Below are positions 35,182-45,350 of a stretch of DNA of 64,000 nt, one piece after another. The notes under the pieces were generated by a model, which was not told the DNA's origin, did no database searches, and saw nothing but the letters and a program-made list of their open reading frames with translations. The position numbers and the translations under genes are program-made. How positions within the stretch are numbered: position 1 is the stretch's first letter; each line of letters begins with the position of its first letter. The stretch spans positions 34,276 to 98,275 of the forward strand of contig JBNKZU010000004.1 in NCBI GenBank assembly GCA_050301795.1, written 5' to 3'. Origin of the DNA: JBNKZU01 sp050301795 (GTDB lineage: Bacteria; Pseudomonadota; Gammaproteobacteria; Thiohalomonadales; Thiohalomonadaceae).

Positions 35182-37464
35182 TTGTTAAAAGGGAGTATCG
35201 CACTATTATTGGGTAATCTGCTGTGTTTACAGCTTTGGATATCGTTTCATCCCGCATTAATCTTTCTGATGATAGGGGTGATCGTTGTTCTGCTTTATTA
35301 CCGAAATCATACGCTTGCTCAGTTGTTCCTCTGGTTTATCGTCGGATTTATCTGGACGCAGATCACGTTTCAAAAGGCATTAAATGATCGCCTCTCTTCG
35401 CAATATGACGGTGCTGTCTTTGAGGTAATGGGGATCATTGACTCAATTCCGCAGCAACGAGGACGCTCAAAACGGTTTGATTTCAATGTTAAGTCGGCGC
35501 AACTTAACCAACAACAGGTTCAGTTGCCGGAACATATTCGTCTCTCTAGTTATGAACCGCGATTAGTTGTGCGTCTTGGAGAGATGTGGCGTTTACGTGT
35601 AAAGCTAAAAAAACCGAGGGGTTTTGTGAACCCCAATGGGTTCGATTATGAACGATGGCTACTACTGGAGGGTGTCGGTGCTACAGGCTATGTCAGAGGA
35701 GGACACAAGGCCTATCAATTGATCGGTGATCAAGCGTCACCCCTGCAAAAGGTGAGGAGGGGATTATTCAATCATATTCAACAATATACCTCTACAACCG
35801 ATAGTCGGGGGGTGATTGAGGCGCTCATCCTTGGTGAACGGTTTAATATCAGCGATGAACAGTGGCGATTATTCAGAGCGACTGGCACAACACATTTAAT
35901 GGCGATATCTGGGCTGCATATTGGATTGATTGCCAGTTTTAGCTTCTTTCTTATTCGATGGCTGTGGAGTCGATCCTATCGGTTGACACTATGGATCGCT
36001 GCACCAGTTGCCGCTGCACTGGTCTCAATCATTGCGGCCTACTTCTATGCAGCGTTGGCTGATTTTTCGATTCCGACACAACGGGCACTGATTATGAGTG
36101 CGGTGGTCTTGGGTGCAGTGATCTTCAATCGCAAGCTCTTTTCATCAGAGGTGTTGGCCGTCGCTGCTATTTTGGTGGTGCTGAATGAACCGATGGCGAC
36201 GATGAGTGTTGGCTTTTGGCTCTCATTCGTAGCGGTTGTAATAATTGTCTACACCTCAAACCGATACCCTCGTACAAAGCGACTTCACACACTTGTGATG
36301 CTACAGATTGCGATTTTTATCGGGTTGGCACCACTACTTCTGATGTTTTTTGGGCTTATCTCGCCACTTTCTGCACTCATCAATCTGTTAGCGATCCCCT
36401 ATATATCGGTACTTGTTGTGCCGTTGATCTTTATCGGTGTCCTGTTGTCAGGCTTTAACGACATGGCTCAGATGCTTTTCTCGCTGGTGGGGCAATTGAT
36501 TGAAGTTTTTCTGCAATCGCTATCATGGGGAGCTGATCTTATTTCTCCGATACTGTTTCCTCAAATACCTTTGCCATTGATTGTGTTAGCTCTGGTGTCC
36601 GTAGTCTGGTTGTTTGCCCCGACTGGATGGCCGCATCGATGGTTAGCTGTGATTGGGTTGATTCCCGGATTACTCTTTAGTCCGCAACGACCTGAAACAG
36701 GAGAGGCGTGGATCACCATCCTTGATGTGGGGCAGGGACTGTCTGTGGTTGCAGAAACCAAACAACATCGGCTGCTATTTGATACCGGACCATCCTATGG
36801 AGAATACTTTGATGCTGGAGAGGCGGTGGTTATTCCCTATCTGCATTCAAAGGGTTATTCAGTACTGGATGTCGTTATTGTTAGTCATCAGGATCAAGAT
36901 CACATGGGTGGTCTCTCGGCGATTATCTCTGATATGGAGATCTTGAAACTCTATTCACCTCAGCCTGTTTCCGAATATAGAGGAAGACAGTCTGAGTGTG
37001 TTGAAGGGGTTGTTTGGGATTGGGATGATGTGAGGTTTGAATTTCTCTACCCATCCATAAATCAAGTTAAAGCAGCGATAAAGAGCCATAACGAACAGGC
37101 GTGTGTGTTAAAGATAACAACTCAGTGGCGATCAATCCTGCTAAGTTCAGATATTGAATCCAATAGTGAACAATGGTTAATTAGTCACAATCGTGATGCG
37201 CTCAAAAGTGACTACCTGTTAGTGCCTCATCACGGAAGCACCACATCGTCTACCGAATCATTCATCGAATCGGTACAACCTGAGTTGGCTCTCGTCTCAT
37301 CAGGATATAAAAATCGATTTAATCACCCCGATCCCCGAATCGTTTCCCGATATCGTGATCAAAACATTCCTTTCAAAACAACGGCTGATAACGGTGCGAT
37401 TAGAGTTGTGTTGAGTCACGATGGGATGGTTCGATATCAACGTGATGTTGAACATAAAAAGTAA
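35182..37464 (+). CDS. comEC: ComEC/Rec2 DNA uptake channel
   Basis: A 760-residue inner-membrane protein that carries single-stranded DNA into the cytoplasm in natural transformation. N-terminal helices and an OB-like domain (GFVNPNGFDYERWLLLEGVGATGYVRG), then the multi-helix competence domain starting at LMAISGLHIGLIA, then a metallo-beta-lactamase domain (ILDVGQGLSVV, SHQDQDHMGGL, LVPHHGSTTSS). The TTG start at 35182 has GGAG ten bases upstream; no better start is near. All three domains are complete. It is not linked to other competence genes here. Confidence 0.94.
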   Translation: MLKGSIALLLGNLLCLQLWISFHPALIFLMIGVIVVLLYYRNHTLAQLFLWFIVGFIWTQITFQKALNDRLSSQYDGAVFEVMGIIDSIPQQRGRSKRFDFNVKSAQLNQQQVQLPEHIRLSSYEPRLVVRLGEMWRLRVKLKKPRGFVNPNGFDYERWLLLEGVGATGYVRGGHKAYQLIGDQASPLQKVRRGLFNHIQQYTSTTDSRGVIEALILGERFNISDEQWRLFRATGTTHLMAISGLHIGLIASFSFFLIRWLWSRSYRLTLWIAAPVAAALVSIIAAYFYAALADFSIPTQRALIMSAVVLGAVIFNRKLFSSEVLAVAAILVVLNEPMATMSVGFWLSFVAVVIIVYTSNRYPRTKRLHTLVMLQIAIFIGLAPLLLMFFGLISPLSALINLLAIPYISVLVVPLIFIGVLLSGFNDMAQMLFSLVGQLIEVFLQSLSWGADLISPILFPQIPLPLIVLALVSVVWLFAPTGWPHRWLAVIGLIPGLLFSPQRPETGEAWITILDVGQGLSVVAETKQHRLLFDTGPSYGEYFDAGEAVVIPYLHSKGYSVLDVVIVSHQDQDHMGGLSAIISDMEILKLYSPQPVSEYRGRQSECVEGVVWDWDDVRFEFLYPSINQVKAAIKSHNEQACVLKITTQWRSILLSSDIESNSEQWLISHNRDALKSDYLLVPHHGSTTSSTESFIESVQPELALVSSGYKNRFNHPDPRIVSRYRDQNIPFKTTADNGAIRVVLSHDGMVRYQRDVEHKK

Positions 37465-37575
37465 TCAACAGAAATTACGAAATATGTCATTAATTCACTC
37501 ATGCAGGGTGGGAATCATCACGCCAGTTTGATACATTGAACGACTGTTATCAGGCTTATAAGGGAGTCTAAAAAA

Positions 37576-38190
37576 GTGTTTGAATTAGTCTTAGCGGGTG
37601 GTTGGTTGATGATTCCGATCATTCTTTGCTCGGTTGTTGCATTGGCTATCGTAGGTGAACGCTTTTATTCTTTGAGAGAGGATATGATTGCTCCATCGGT
37701 GATGGTTACCGAACTATGGCAACTTCATCGTGATGGTAAGTTGACCAACGATCATATTCGTACTGTTCATTCAAGTTCACCCTTAGGACGAATACTTGCT
37801 GCTGGATTGGTGAATATGCACCATGAACGTGAGGTGATGAAAGAGGTGATTGAGGAGAACGGTCGACAGGTCGTACAACAACTTGAGCGCTATCTCAATA
37901 CACTCGGCACCATCGCATCAATTTCACCGCTATTAGGTTTATTAGGAACAGTTATCGGCATGATTAAGGTCTTTGCTGCGATTACTGCAAGTGGTGTTGG
38001 AGATCCAACCGTGCTTGCCGGCGGAATTTCAGAGGCATTGATTACAACTGCTGCCGGGCTTTCAGTTGCGATTCCATCATTGATGTTTTATCGCTACTTC
38101 AGGGGTAGAGTTGATTCTTTGGTATTAAAGATGGAGGAGGAGTCTCTTAAGCTGGTCGAGATGATCCACGGTGAGCGAGAGGCTGTTTAG
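37576..38190 (+). CDS. exbB: MotA/TolQ/ExbB family proton channel
   Basis: A 204-residue protein with three helices: one at the N-terminus (LAGGWLMIPIILCSVVALAIVGERFYSL), and two in the conserved LNTLGTIASISPLLGLLGTVIGMIKVF and AGGISEALITTAAGLSVAIPSLMFYRYF region. It forms a proton-driven motor with the following ExbD-type gene. GTG start with AGGGAG ten bases upstream. In many gammaproteobacteria this pair sits between comEC and msbA; it may serve TonB receptors such as the one at 42325 or some other envelope task. Confidence 0.92.
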   Translation: MFELVLAGGWLMIPIILCSVVALAIVGERFYSLREDMIAPSVMVTELWQLHRDGKLTNDHIRTVHSSSPLGRILAAGLVNMHHEREVMKEVIEENGRQVVQQLERYLNTLGTIASISPLLGLLGTVIGMIKVFAAITASGVGDPTVLAGGISEALITTAAGLSVAIPSLMFYRYFRGRVDSLVLKMEEESLKLVEMIHGEREAV

Positions 38191-38197
38191 CGACATT

Positions 38198-38617
38198 ATG
38201 AATCTTTCAAAACGAAATCGAGAAGAGCCAGAACTAAACCTGACCCCGCTCATTGATGTGGTGTTTCTGCTGCTGATATTTTTTATGGTTTCAACCACCT
38301 TTGAAAAAGAGAGTGAGATTACGATTGAGCTTCCAGAGGCAACGGGTGAAGTCTCTGAAAAGGCTGAGCAGGTCATTGAAATAGCGATTGATGATAAGGG
38401 ACGTTTCTTTGTCAATGAGAGAGAGGTTGTCAATACACAAATAGAGACCTTACGCACCGCGATTAAGGTTGCGGCAGGAGATCTTAAAGACCCTCAAGTC
38501 ATTATTAGTGCTGATAAGGTAACACCCCATGGCTCAGTTGTTACTGCGATGGATGCACTCAGACAGCTAGGTTATGTCAATATGACTTTTGCCACACATC
38601 AACCTAAAAAGAATTAA
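38198..38617 (+). CDS. exbD: ExbD/TolR family biopolymer transport protein
   Basis: About 140 residues: one helix with the proton-carrying aspartate (LNLTPLIDVVFLLLIFFMV) and a periplasmic domain (ITIELPEATGEVSEKAEQVIEIAIDDKG). The ATG at 38198, 7 bp after the exbB stop, gives MNLSKRNREEPELNLTP, the usual length before the helix; a GTG at 38171 would add nine residues overlapping exbB and is less likely. It partners the upstream channel protein and precedes msbA by 6 bp. Confidence 0.92.
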   Translation: MNLSKRNREEPELNLTPLIDVVFLLLIFFMVSTTFEKESEITIELPEATGEVSEKAEQVIEIAIDDKGRFFVNEREVVNTQIETLRTAIKVAAGDLKDPQVIISADKVTPHGSVVTAMDALRQLGYVNMTFATHQPKKN

Positions 38618-38623
38618 CAACTC

Positions 38624-40378
38624 ATGAATAACCCGTCGAAGGGTAGTTTTTCAAATATATACCGTCGATTACTTGGCTATGTAGTGCCTCATTGGGGTGC
38701 CTTTGTTATTGCCACCGTCTCACTTCTGGTTGTTGCTGCAACCGAAGTTGGTGTTGCAGCATTAATGAAGCCAATGCTTGACGGCACATTTGTTGAGCGT
38801 GATCCATTTGTGATCAAATGGGTGCCTATCGGTCTGGTATTGATCTTCCTCGTTCGTGGGGTTGCCTCATACCTGTCTGGTTACTGTATGGCATGGGTTG
38901 CACGCCAAGTCATTAAGGTGCTTCGGGCGCAAATGTTTGAGAAGTTATTACAGCTTCCGGTTTCATTCTTTGATAGCTCTCCTTCAGGGGTGCTGATTTC
39001 AAAGTTGATCTACGATGTTGAACAGGTTGCTAACGCCACCACAGATGTCATTACCATCATAATCCGAGACACGGTTACTGTGATCGGGTTGCTCGCCTGG
39101 ATGCTCTATCTTGACTGGTTTCTTGCCTTGATCTTATTGGTTGGCGCGCCTGCGATTGCACAGTTGATTAATGTCATTAATCGGCGCTTTCGACGCTATT
39201 CAACACATATTCAAGACTCAATGGGAAATGTGAGTCACATTGCTGAAGAGTCGATAGAAGGAAATCGTGTGGTTAAAACCTTCGGTGGACACGAATATGA
39301 GCGTCACCGTTTTGAAACTGCAAACGAAAAGAACAGACACCTTAATATGAAGTTATTGGCGACCACAGCTGCAAGTGTGCCTTTAATTCAGCTTATTGCG
39401 TCGATGGCCTCTGCGTTGGTGATCTATGTTGCGCTCAATCAGCCTGATCTCAGTGTCGGCGGTTTTATGTCCTTTGTATCGGCAATGATGATGATCCTCG
39501 CACCGATGAAACGCTTAACAAAGATCAGTGCCAATTTACAGCGTGGCGTTGCAGCGGCTGCATCTATCTTCACCTTTGTCGATACTCAAGGTGAGATAGA
39601 CAATGGCGACACTGTTATCGAAAAAAGCACAGGCTTGGTTGAATACGATCATGTGAGTTTTCAATACGACTCAAGTGAAGAGATGGTTTTAAAGGATGTT
39701 AGCCTTACGATTAATCCGGGCGAAACCGTTGCATTTGTCGGTCGTTCAGGGAGTGGTAAGTCAACCATTGTGAGTTTACTACCAAGATTTTATGAGACGC
39801 AGCAGGGTGAAATACGAATCGATGGGCATCGAATCAATGACATCCGGCTCTCATCTTTGCGCGAACAGATGGCGTTAGTGAGTCAGCACATTACACTTTT
39901 TAACGATACCATAGCGAACAACATCGCTTATGGCACGATTGGCGAGTGTAGCCGTGAGAAGTTGGTTGAAGCCTGTCGAGCGGCTTATGCATTGGAGTTT
40001 ATTGAAAAACTTCCTAATCAATTTGAAACGGTAGTCGGTGAGAATGGTGTTCTACTTTCCGGAGGGCAAAGACAACGACTCGCGATTGCAAGAGCACTGC
40101 TGAAGAATGCGCCAATTCTTATTCTTGATGAAGCAACATCGGCCTTGGACACACATTCTGAACGCTATATTCAATCTGCGCTCGATAGTTTGATGCAAAA
40201 TCGAACCACACTCATCATTGCCCACCGCCTATCAACAATTGAGAATGCCGATAAGATCGTTGTTATGGATCATGGAACGATTGCCGAAGTCGGAGATCAT
40301 TCGTCATTATTGAAAAGAGATGGACTCTACGCTGCACTATATAAAATGCAGTTTGAGGAGCAACCGGAGGGCGCTTGA
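38624..40378 (+). CDS. msbA: Lipid A export ABC transporter MsbA
   Basis: A 584-residue half-transporter that flips lipid A-core across the inner membrane. Six helices in residues 1-320, nucleotide-binding domain after about 340 with Walker A GRSGSGKST, signature LLSGGQRQRLAIARAL, Walker B ILILDEATSALD and H-loop IIAHRLSTI. It overlaps lpxK by 4 bp, the classic msbA-lpxK pair, within an operon for lipid A and KDO synthesis. Confidence 0.96.
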   Translation: MNNPSKGSFSNIYRRLLGYVVPHWGAFVIATVSLLVVAATEVGVAALMKPMLDGTFVERDPFVIKWVPIGLVLIFLVRGVASYLSGYCMAWVARQVIKVLRAQMFEKLLQLPVSFFDSSPSGVLISKLIYDVEQVANATTDVITIIIRDTVTVIGLLAWMLYLDWFLALILLVGAPAIAQLINVINRRFRRYSTHIQDSMGNVSHIAEESIEGNRVVKTFGGHEYERHRFETANEKNRHLNMKLLATTAASVPLIQLIASMASALVIYVALNQPDLSVGGFMSFVSAMMMILAPMKRLTKISANLQRGVAAAASIFTFVDTQGEIDNGDTVIEKSTGLVEYDHVSFQYDSSEEMVLKDVSLTINPGETVAFVGRSGSGKSTIVSLLPRFYETQQGEIRIDGHRINDIRLSSLREQMALVSQHITLFNDTIANNIAYGTIGECSREKLVEACRAAYALEFIEKLPNQFETVVGENGVLLSGGQRQRLAIARALLKNAPILILDEATSALDTHSERYIQSALDSLMQNRTTLIIAHRLSTIENADKIVVMDHGTIAEVGDHSSLLKRDGLYAALYKMQFEEQPEGA

Positions 40379-41373
40379 AAACCTTGCTTGAGCGTTCATG
40401 GTATCGTTATTGGCACCCGTTAACCTGGTTGCTTTATCCGCTGTCATTGATTTTCTGTCTATTGGTTGCTTTAAGACGATCGCTCTATCGACTAGGTGTT
40501 TTTTCACAACGAACATTTGATGTACCTGTAATTGTCGTAGGTAACATCACCGTTGGAGGGAGTGGAAAAACACCGATGGTCGCCTGGTTAGCCTCTTATC
40601 TCCAATCAAGAGGTTATAAGCCAGGAATTATAAGTCGTGGCTATGGTAGTAATAAGCTTGCACAACCGAAGGATGTAACTCCCTCATGTGATGCTGAAAC
40701 CGCAGGAGATGAACCCCTGCTGCTCGCCCAAAAAACTGACATTCCCGTTGTCATTTTTCATGATCGCGTTCTGGCATGTGAGCACCTATTGAGTAATCAT
40801 CAGGTTGATATTGTGATTAGTGATGATGGCATGCAGCACTACGCTTTAGCTCGTGATATTGAGATCGCCATCATAGATGGTGTCAGAGGTTTCGGTAATG
40901 GATTATGTTTACCGGCCGGGCCGTTACGGGAGACGATATCAAGACTAAATCATGTAACAATTACGATTGCCAATACTGCACCACATCCATTGGCAGATAC
41001 GACAATGCAGTTGTTGGGTGATGAGGTTGTTAACCTTAAAACAGAGCGGCGTATCGGGCTACATGAGTTTGATGGAAGTGAGGTCAACGCTGTCGCTGCT
41101 ATCGGTTATCCTAAACGGTTTTTTAATGATCTTGGGCGATACGGTATTCATACCATTGAACACCCTTTTCCGGATCATCACAGATTTGTGGCGGATGATC
41201 TCATCTTTGATAATGATGCTGATACGATTATGACGGAAAAAGATGCAATGAAATGCCGTGCCTATGCTGATGAAAAGATGTGGTATCGACCAGTAGAGGC
41301 CTCTTTTGACGCAACTTTTGAACAGTTATTGAATAGAAAGCTGGAGAAATGCATTGAACAAAAACACACTTGA
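40375..41373 (+). CDS. lpxK: Tetraacyldisaccharide 4'-kinase LpxK
   Basis: A 332-residue membrane-associated P-loop kinase that adds the 4'-phosphate to lipid A precursor. Hydrophobic N-terminus (WYRYWHPLTWLLYPLSLIFCLL), Walker A VGNITVGGSGKTPMV, then ISRGYGS, AGDEPLLLA and ISDDGMQHYALARDIEI. The TTG start at 40375 overlaps the msbA stop and is backed by GGAGG five bases upstream. Its 3' end overlaps the next small gene by 20 bp. Confidence 0.95.
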   Translation: MKTLLERSWYRYWHPLTWLLYPLSLIFCLLVALRRSLYRLGVFSQRTFDVPVIVVGNITVGGSGKTPMVAWLASYLQSRGYKPGIISRGYGSNKLAQPKDVTPSCDAETAGDEPLLLAQKTDIPVVIFHDRVLACEHLLSNHQVDIVISDDGMQHYALARDIEIAIIDGVRGFGNGLCLPAGPLRETISRLNHVTITIANTAPHPLADTTMQLLGDEVVNLKTERRIGLHEFDGSEVNAVAAIGYPKRFFNDLGRYGIHTIEHPFPDHHRFVADDLIFDNDADTIMTEKDAMKCRAYADEKMWYRPVEASFDATFEQLLNRKLEKCIEQKHT

Positions 41374-41533
41374 TATCCTAGTTTGTCCGATTTGCAAAGG
41401 GAAGTTGCTCTTCTTAAAAGAGTCAAATGAGCTCGTATGTAAGGCCGACAGGCTTGCATATCCTATCAAAGATGATATTCCGGTGATGCTGGAGGAAGAG
41501 GCGCGCAAAATAGATGTGGATGAGATTGGTTGA
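41354..41533 (+). CDS. Trm112/YcaR family small zinc-ribbon-like protein
   Basis: A 59-residue protein in frame from TTG 41354 to TGA 41533. ILVCPICKGKL gives one cysteine pair, a further cysteine is in LVCKADRLAYPIKDDIPVML, and this last stretch is the Trm112/YcaR signature. GGAG lies 7 bases before the TTG. It overlaps the end of lpxK by 20 bp and its stop overlaps the kdsB start, the usual place for this gene between lpxK and kdsB. The second CxxC pair of true zinc ribbons is reduced to one cysteine. Role uncertain; related Trm112 proteins support methyltransferases. Confidence 0.88.
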   Translation: MNKNTLDILVCPICKGKLLFLKESNELVCKADRLAYPIKDDIPVMLEEEARKIDVDEIG

Positions 41534-42285
41534 TGGATTTTAGCGTAATTATCCCGGCTCGATACGCCTCTCAACGACTTCCGGGAAAACCGCTGTTGGA
41601 TATTGCTGGCAAGCCGATGATTCAGCATGTCTACCAGCAGGCCTGTTTATCCGGTGCTAAAAAGGTGGTTGTGGCAACAGATGATCAGCGTATCTTTGAT
41701 GTCGTCTCCACTTTTGGTGATGCTGTGATGACCTCAGTTGAACATAGCTCAGGAACCTCAAGACTTGCTGAATGCACCGAGATACTCGGGCTTAATGGAG
41801 ATGACATTGTAGTTAATCTTCAAGGTGATGAACCATTAATGCCGCCAAGCCTAATTACTGAGGTGGTAGAACATCTCACACAACATCCAAAAGCTGTGAT
41901 GGCTACATTGGCAACACCGATCACAGATGCTGAAATTTTGTTTGATCCTAATAGCGTTAAGGTTGTTTTTGATAGTGAAGGATATGCACTCTACTTTAGT
42001 CGAGCACCAATCCCATGGCATAGAGATCAATTTTCTCAAAACAATAGAGTATTACTAGATAATGATATTGCTTTCAGGCATTTGGGTATCTATGCTTATC
42101 GTGTAGGCTTTCTCGAAAGATATATAAAAGCGCCATCGAGCCAACTTGAGAAAGTTGAATCACTTGAGCAGCTAAAAGTATTGTGGATGGGGGAGAAGAT
42201 CTCTGTTGGGGTAACTAATCAAGCACCACCTGTGGGTGTTGATACTGAAAGTGATCTTGAGTGTATTCGTCAATTATTTAAATAA
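41533..42285 (+). CDS. kdsB: 3-deoxy-manno-octulosonate cytidylyltransferase KdsB
   Basis: A 250-residue enzyme that activates KDO as CMP-KDO for lipopolysaccharide core synthesis. DFSVIIPARYASQRLPGKPLLDIAGKPMIQHVYQQA is the nucleotide-binding start; VVNLQGDEPLMPP and VKVVFDSEGYALYFSRAPIPWHRD follow. The ATG at 41533 overlaps the TGA of the previous gene; a TTG one codon earlier is possible but unnecessary. It ends the msbA-lpxK-kdsB group. Confidence 0.96.
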   Translation: MDFSVIIPARYASQRLPGKPLLDIAGKPMIQHVYQQACLSGAKKVVVATDDQRIFDVVSTFGDAVMTSVEHSSGTSRLAECTEILGLNGDDIVVNLQGDEPLMPPSLITEVVEHLTQHPKAVMATLATPITDAEILFDPNSVKVVFDSEGYALYFSRAPIPWHRDQFSQNNRVLLDNDIAFRHLGIYAYRVGFLERYIKAPSSQLEKVESLEQLKVLWMGEKISVGVTNQAPPVGVDTESDLECIRQLFK

Positions 42286-42324
42286 TAACTAAAATGGACT
42301 TTATAAAAATAATGTGGACATACA

Positions 42325-44427
42325 ATGCAAACATTAAAAATAAATGCATTAATAACAGCTGCAATCGTTCAACTTTGCTCAATGAGCGCTACAGCTATAA
42401 CCGATGAAGCGCTATTTTTGCATGGCGAGGAACAGTTCTTTATTGAACTACCATCCATTGTCTCTGTTACCCGCCTATCTCAATCAAGAGATGCTTTACC
42501 TGCATCGGTTACTATCATAGACCGACGAATGATTGAGAACTCAGGGGCAGTAGAGTTAACCGATCTATTCAAACTCGTTCCTGGATTTCAGGTTGGTCAT
42601 TACCATGATGTAGATGGAAGTCGTACCGCTGTTACCTATCATGGCAATAGCGATCAATATTCACGACGAATGCAGGTGCTGGTCGATGGACGATCAATCT
42701 ATACCCAGTTAACAGGAGGACCTGAGTGGCCAGATCTTCCAATCACCATAGATGACATTGAACGTATTGAGGTGATCCGTGGTCCTAATGGTGTCGCCTA
42801 TGGAATGAATGCGTTTCAAGGGGTAATTAATATCATTACCAGGCATCCTGATAGTTATTCAGGGAGTAACGGAATTGTTCAGTTAGGTGAGAGAGATAAC
42901 CAGCGTTTAACCGTTCGTTATGTCGATAATGATAGAGATTTTAAGTATACACTTAAAGCCTCAAAACACTCATCATCTGGTTATCGAGATCTTGATTTGC
43001 TCGGAAACGGGGTTAATGAAATAAACGACAATAGTAGTACGAATCTGTTCACATTTAGAGGTGATTATCAATCAGACGTAAACGATTTTTTAACCTTCTA
43101 TGTTGGTAGTGCTGAAGGGCCAAGACAAGTAGGACTCATGGATCAATTTGCACCGAATAAACCAGGCCCAGATAGTGTGTTGCGTAACAAATTGATGAGT
43201 AATACCTATCAGCATATTACTTGGAAACATATCTTCGATTCAGAAAGCGAATTAAACCTGCACGTATACCATAATCTGCATAAATCAGATGATCGTTATA
43301 GTGTCTGGTATTCAGATATTCTGACCTACGTGGATCCAACCAAGCAGGATATTGACTATACACCTGCTATTTTATTGTCCTCCTTTGGTGTTGTAGACAA
43401 ACAATTGGCGATCGATACTTCATTATATTCAGAACGATCAAATGTTGAACTATCTTATCAGAGACGATTTAATGAGAAGATGAGAGTGGTTTGGGGTGGG
43501 GAAGCGAGAGCAGATACCACAAAAGAGAATGACTATCTTGATATCACTGGAAAATATACCCGACATTCGAACCGCTTATTTTACAATTTTGAATATCAGC
43601 CGATTGATAGTATCGTTATTAATCTGGGGGACATGTTCGAAAGTAGTGATGTTATTAGCGACAATTTGCACTCTCCTCGTATTGCGCTGAACATGAGACT
43701 TTCTGGGCAAAGATACCTTCGCTTTAGCCGATCTAGAGCATGGAGAAGTCCTGTTTTTTTGGAAGAGCGAATGAAGTACCAATGGGACATTCCTGATATT
43801 CTTCTTAATGTTCCACTCATCGATCACTCCTCTGTTATCAAGCCCGAAAGAATCTACTCTACAGAAGTTGCATATGGCCACTATAGTGATACAACAGGTT
43901 TTAATTATGATGTCAGATTGTTTCAAGATAATGTGACTAATTTAATCACACTACCCAAAAACCAAATAACGAAAGAGTGGGTTTTCGAAAACGATGGCTC
44001 ATATACTATGAACGGAGTAGACCTTGATTTGAATTATGTTACTGAATCAGGAATACAAATCCATCTTGCACACTCATCAGTGAGTGTTGAAGGTCAGATA
44101 AAAGCGTATACCAATCCCAATGTTTATGATGACTTTACATTATTTGTGCCGAAGTATACGACCTCTATACTGGTCTCAAAACGATTAAACGATAGAATGA
44201 ATGTGGCTCTAAATTACTACAATGTCGCAGCAATGGAGTTTTTCTCAGGAGATAATACCGGTGGGTATCGTACTATGGATATTGCATTTAAATATAAGCT
44301 GAAACGAGATGGAGGCGATGCATCAATTACACTGTTAGGAAAGAATCTTACGGAGCCATACTTTGATTATGAAGATGAGACGGCTCTCGAACGTACCTAT
44401 TATTTAACGTTTGAAACAAAATTCTAA
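42325..44427 (+). CDS. TonB-dependent outer-membrane receptor
   Basis: A 700-residue receptor with signal peptide (ending near MSATA), plug domain (SRDALPASVTIIDRRMIENSGAVELTDLFKLVPGFQVG through IERIEVIRGPNGVAYGMNAFQGVINIITRHPDS) and a beta-barrel ending in the terminal phenylalanine of LTFETKF. The substrate is not evident; the plug resembles vitamin B12/siderophore-type receptors. It is followed closely by a periplasmic binding protein and a hybrid kinase, so it may feed a signalling rather than a nutrient pathway. Confidence 0.9.
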   Translation: MQTLKINALITAAIVQLCSMSATAITDEALFLHGEEQFFIELPSIVSVTRLSQSRDALPASVTIIDRRMIENSGAVELTDLFKLVPGFQVGHYHDVDGSRTAVTYHGNSDQYSRRMQVLVDGRSIYTQLTGGPEWPDLPITIDDIERIEVIRGPNGVAYGMNAFQGVINIITRHPDSYSGSNGIVQLGERDNQRLTVRYVDNDRDFKYTLKASKHSSSGYRDLDLLGNGVNEINDNSSTNLFTFRGDYQSDVNDFLTFYVGSAEGPRQVGLMDQFAPNKPGPDSVLRNKLMSNTYQHITWKHIFDSESELNLHVYHNLHKSDDRYSVWYSDILTYVDPTKQDIDYTPAILLSSFGVVDKQLAIDTSLYSERSNVELSYQRRFNEKMRVVWGGEARADTTKENDYLDITGKYTRHSNRLFYNFEYQPIDSIVINLGDMFESSDVISDNLHSPRIALNMRLSGQRYLRFSRSRAWRSPVFLEERMKYQWDIPDILLNVPLIDHSSVIKPERIYSTEVAYGHYSDTTGFNYDVRLFQDNVTNLITLPKNQITKEWVFENDGSYTMNGVDLDLNYVTESGIQIHLAHSSVSVEGQIKAYTNPNVYDDFTLFVPKYTTSILVSKRLNDRMNVALNYYNVAAMEFFSGDNTGGYRTMDIAFKYKLKRDGGDASITLLGKNLTEPYFDYEDETALERTYYLTFETKF

Positions 44428-44441
44428 AAAATTATAGAGAG

Positions 44442-45350
44442 ATGGATTCTCAAATGGACTTCTGGAAAAGCATATTTAAAAAAATACTATTGTTAAATCT
44501 CCTCATTCATGGCATTGCTTATGCCAATGAGGTGCAGTTGCTCTATAATAGCAATCTTTCCTATCATAATGAGTTTGTGAAATCCCTATCCGATCATACA
44601 AAAAATGTACGTGATCGTATTCATTTTAAAAAAATACCACTCGATAAGATTGACGAGGTCGATGAATCAAAGCTTTTAGTCACTGTAGGGCATGAAGCTG
44701 CTTCACACTTTAGAAACAGTAAAGGTGTTGTGTTACATGTCTTTAATAGTCGGCAATCGATTGAGGAACTGTATAAAGACAGGCAGGCAAATAATCACCA
44801 CTCAATCGTATTGGATCAACCAATTGATCGCTTCTTTAAGTTAATACGGGTCGTGCTGGGTAACAATAAGAATGTTGACTTCATGGTATCGTCAACTGAG
44901 AAAAACAGACTCTATCAAAAGAGTGCCAAATCATATAATGTCAATTTAATCCCAAATGTAATCACATCAGAAAATGAGATCACTAAAAAGATTCAATTTA
45001 TTATAAAAAATAGTGAATCTGTTTTGCTCGTTCCAGATCCAATGATTGTCAATCAAAAAACAGCTCGAGCAATTATTGTCACTGGATATAAGGAACAAAC
45101 TCCTATCATTGCTTATTCAAGGTCATTGGTAAAAGCTGGTGCTTTAATGGCCGTCTATACCGAGCAGGAACAAGTTGTCGGTCAGACTATTGAAGTACTA
45201 TTGAAAATCATTTCAGGTAAAAAAGTAAAACAGATCATTGAACCTAATGATTTCAGCGTGGCGGTAAACTATCAGCTTGCAAGGGCGTTTAGTCTTAGTA
45301 TTCAATCAGAAGATAATATTAAGACTCAAATTGAGAACTATAAGAAATGA
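44442..45350 (+). CDS. Periplasmic binding protein of the ABC_sub_bind (DUF534-like) type
   Basis: A 302-residue exported protein (signal ending near GIAYA). NEVQLLYNSNLSYHNEFVKSLSD, LLVTVGHEAASHF, VVLHVFNSRQSI and the late segment TPIIAYSRSLVKAGALMAVYTEQEQVVGQTIEVLLKIISGKK match the COG2984/ABC_sub_bind fold, which binds small molecules such as aromatic amino acids. No permease or ATPase is nearby. It lies 14 bp after the receptor gene and overlaps the kinase start by 4 bp, so it probably presents a ligand to the kinase. ATG 44442 has AGAGAG just upstream; ATG 44454 is an alternative. Confidence 0.82.
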   Translation: MDSQMDFWKSIFKKILLLNLLIHGIAYANEVQLLYNSNLSYHNEFVKSLSDHTKNVRDRIHFKKIPLDKIDEVDESKLLVTVGHEAASHFRNSKGVVLHVFNSRQSIEELYKDRQANNHHSIVLDQPIDRFFKLIRVVLGNNKNVDFMVSSTEKNRLYQKSAKSYNVNLIPNVITSENEITKKIQFIIKNSESVLLVPDPMIVNQKTARAIIVTGYKEQTPIIAYSRSLVKAGALMAVYTEQEQVVGQTIEVLLKIISGKKVKQIIEPNDFSVAVNYQLARAFSLSIQSEDNIKTQIENYKK

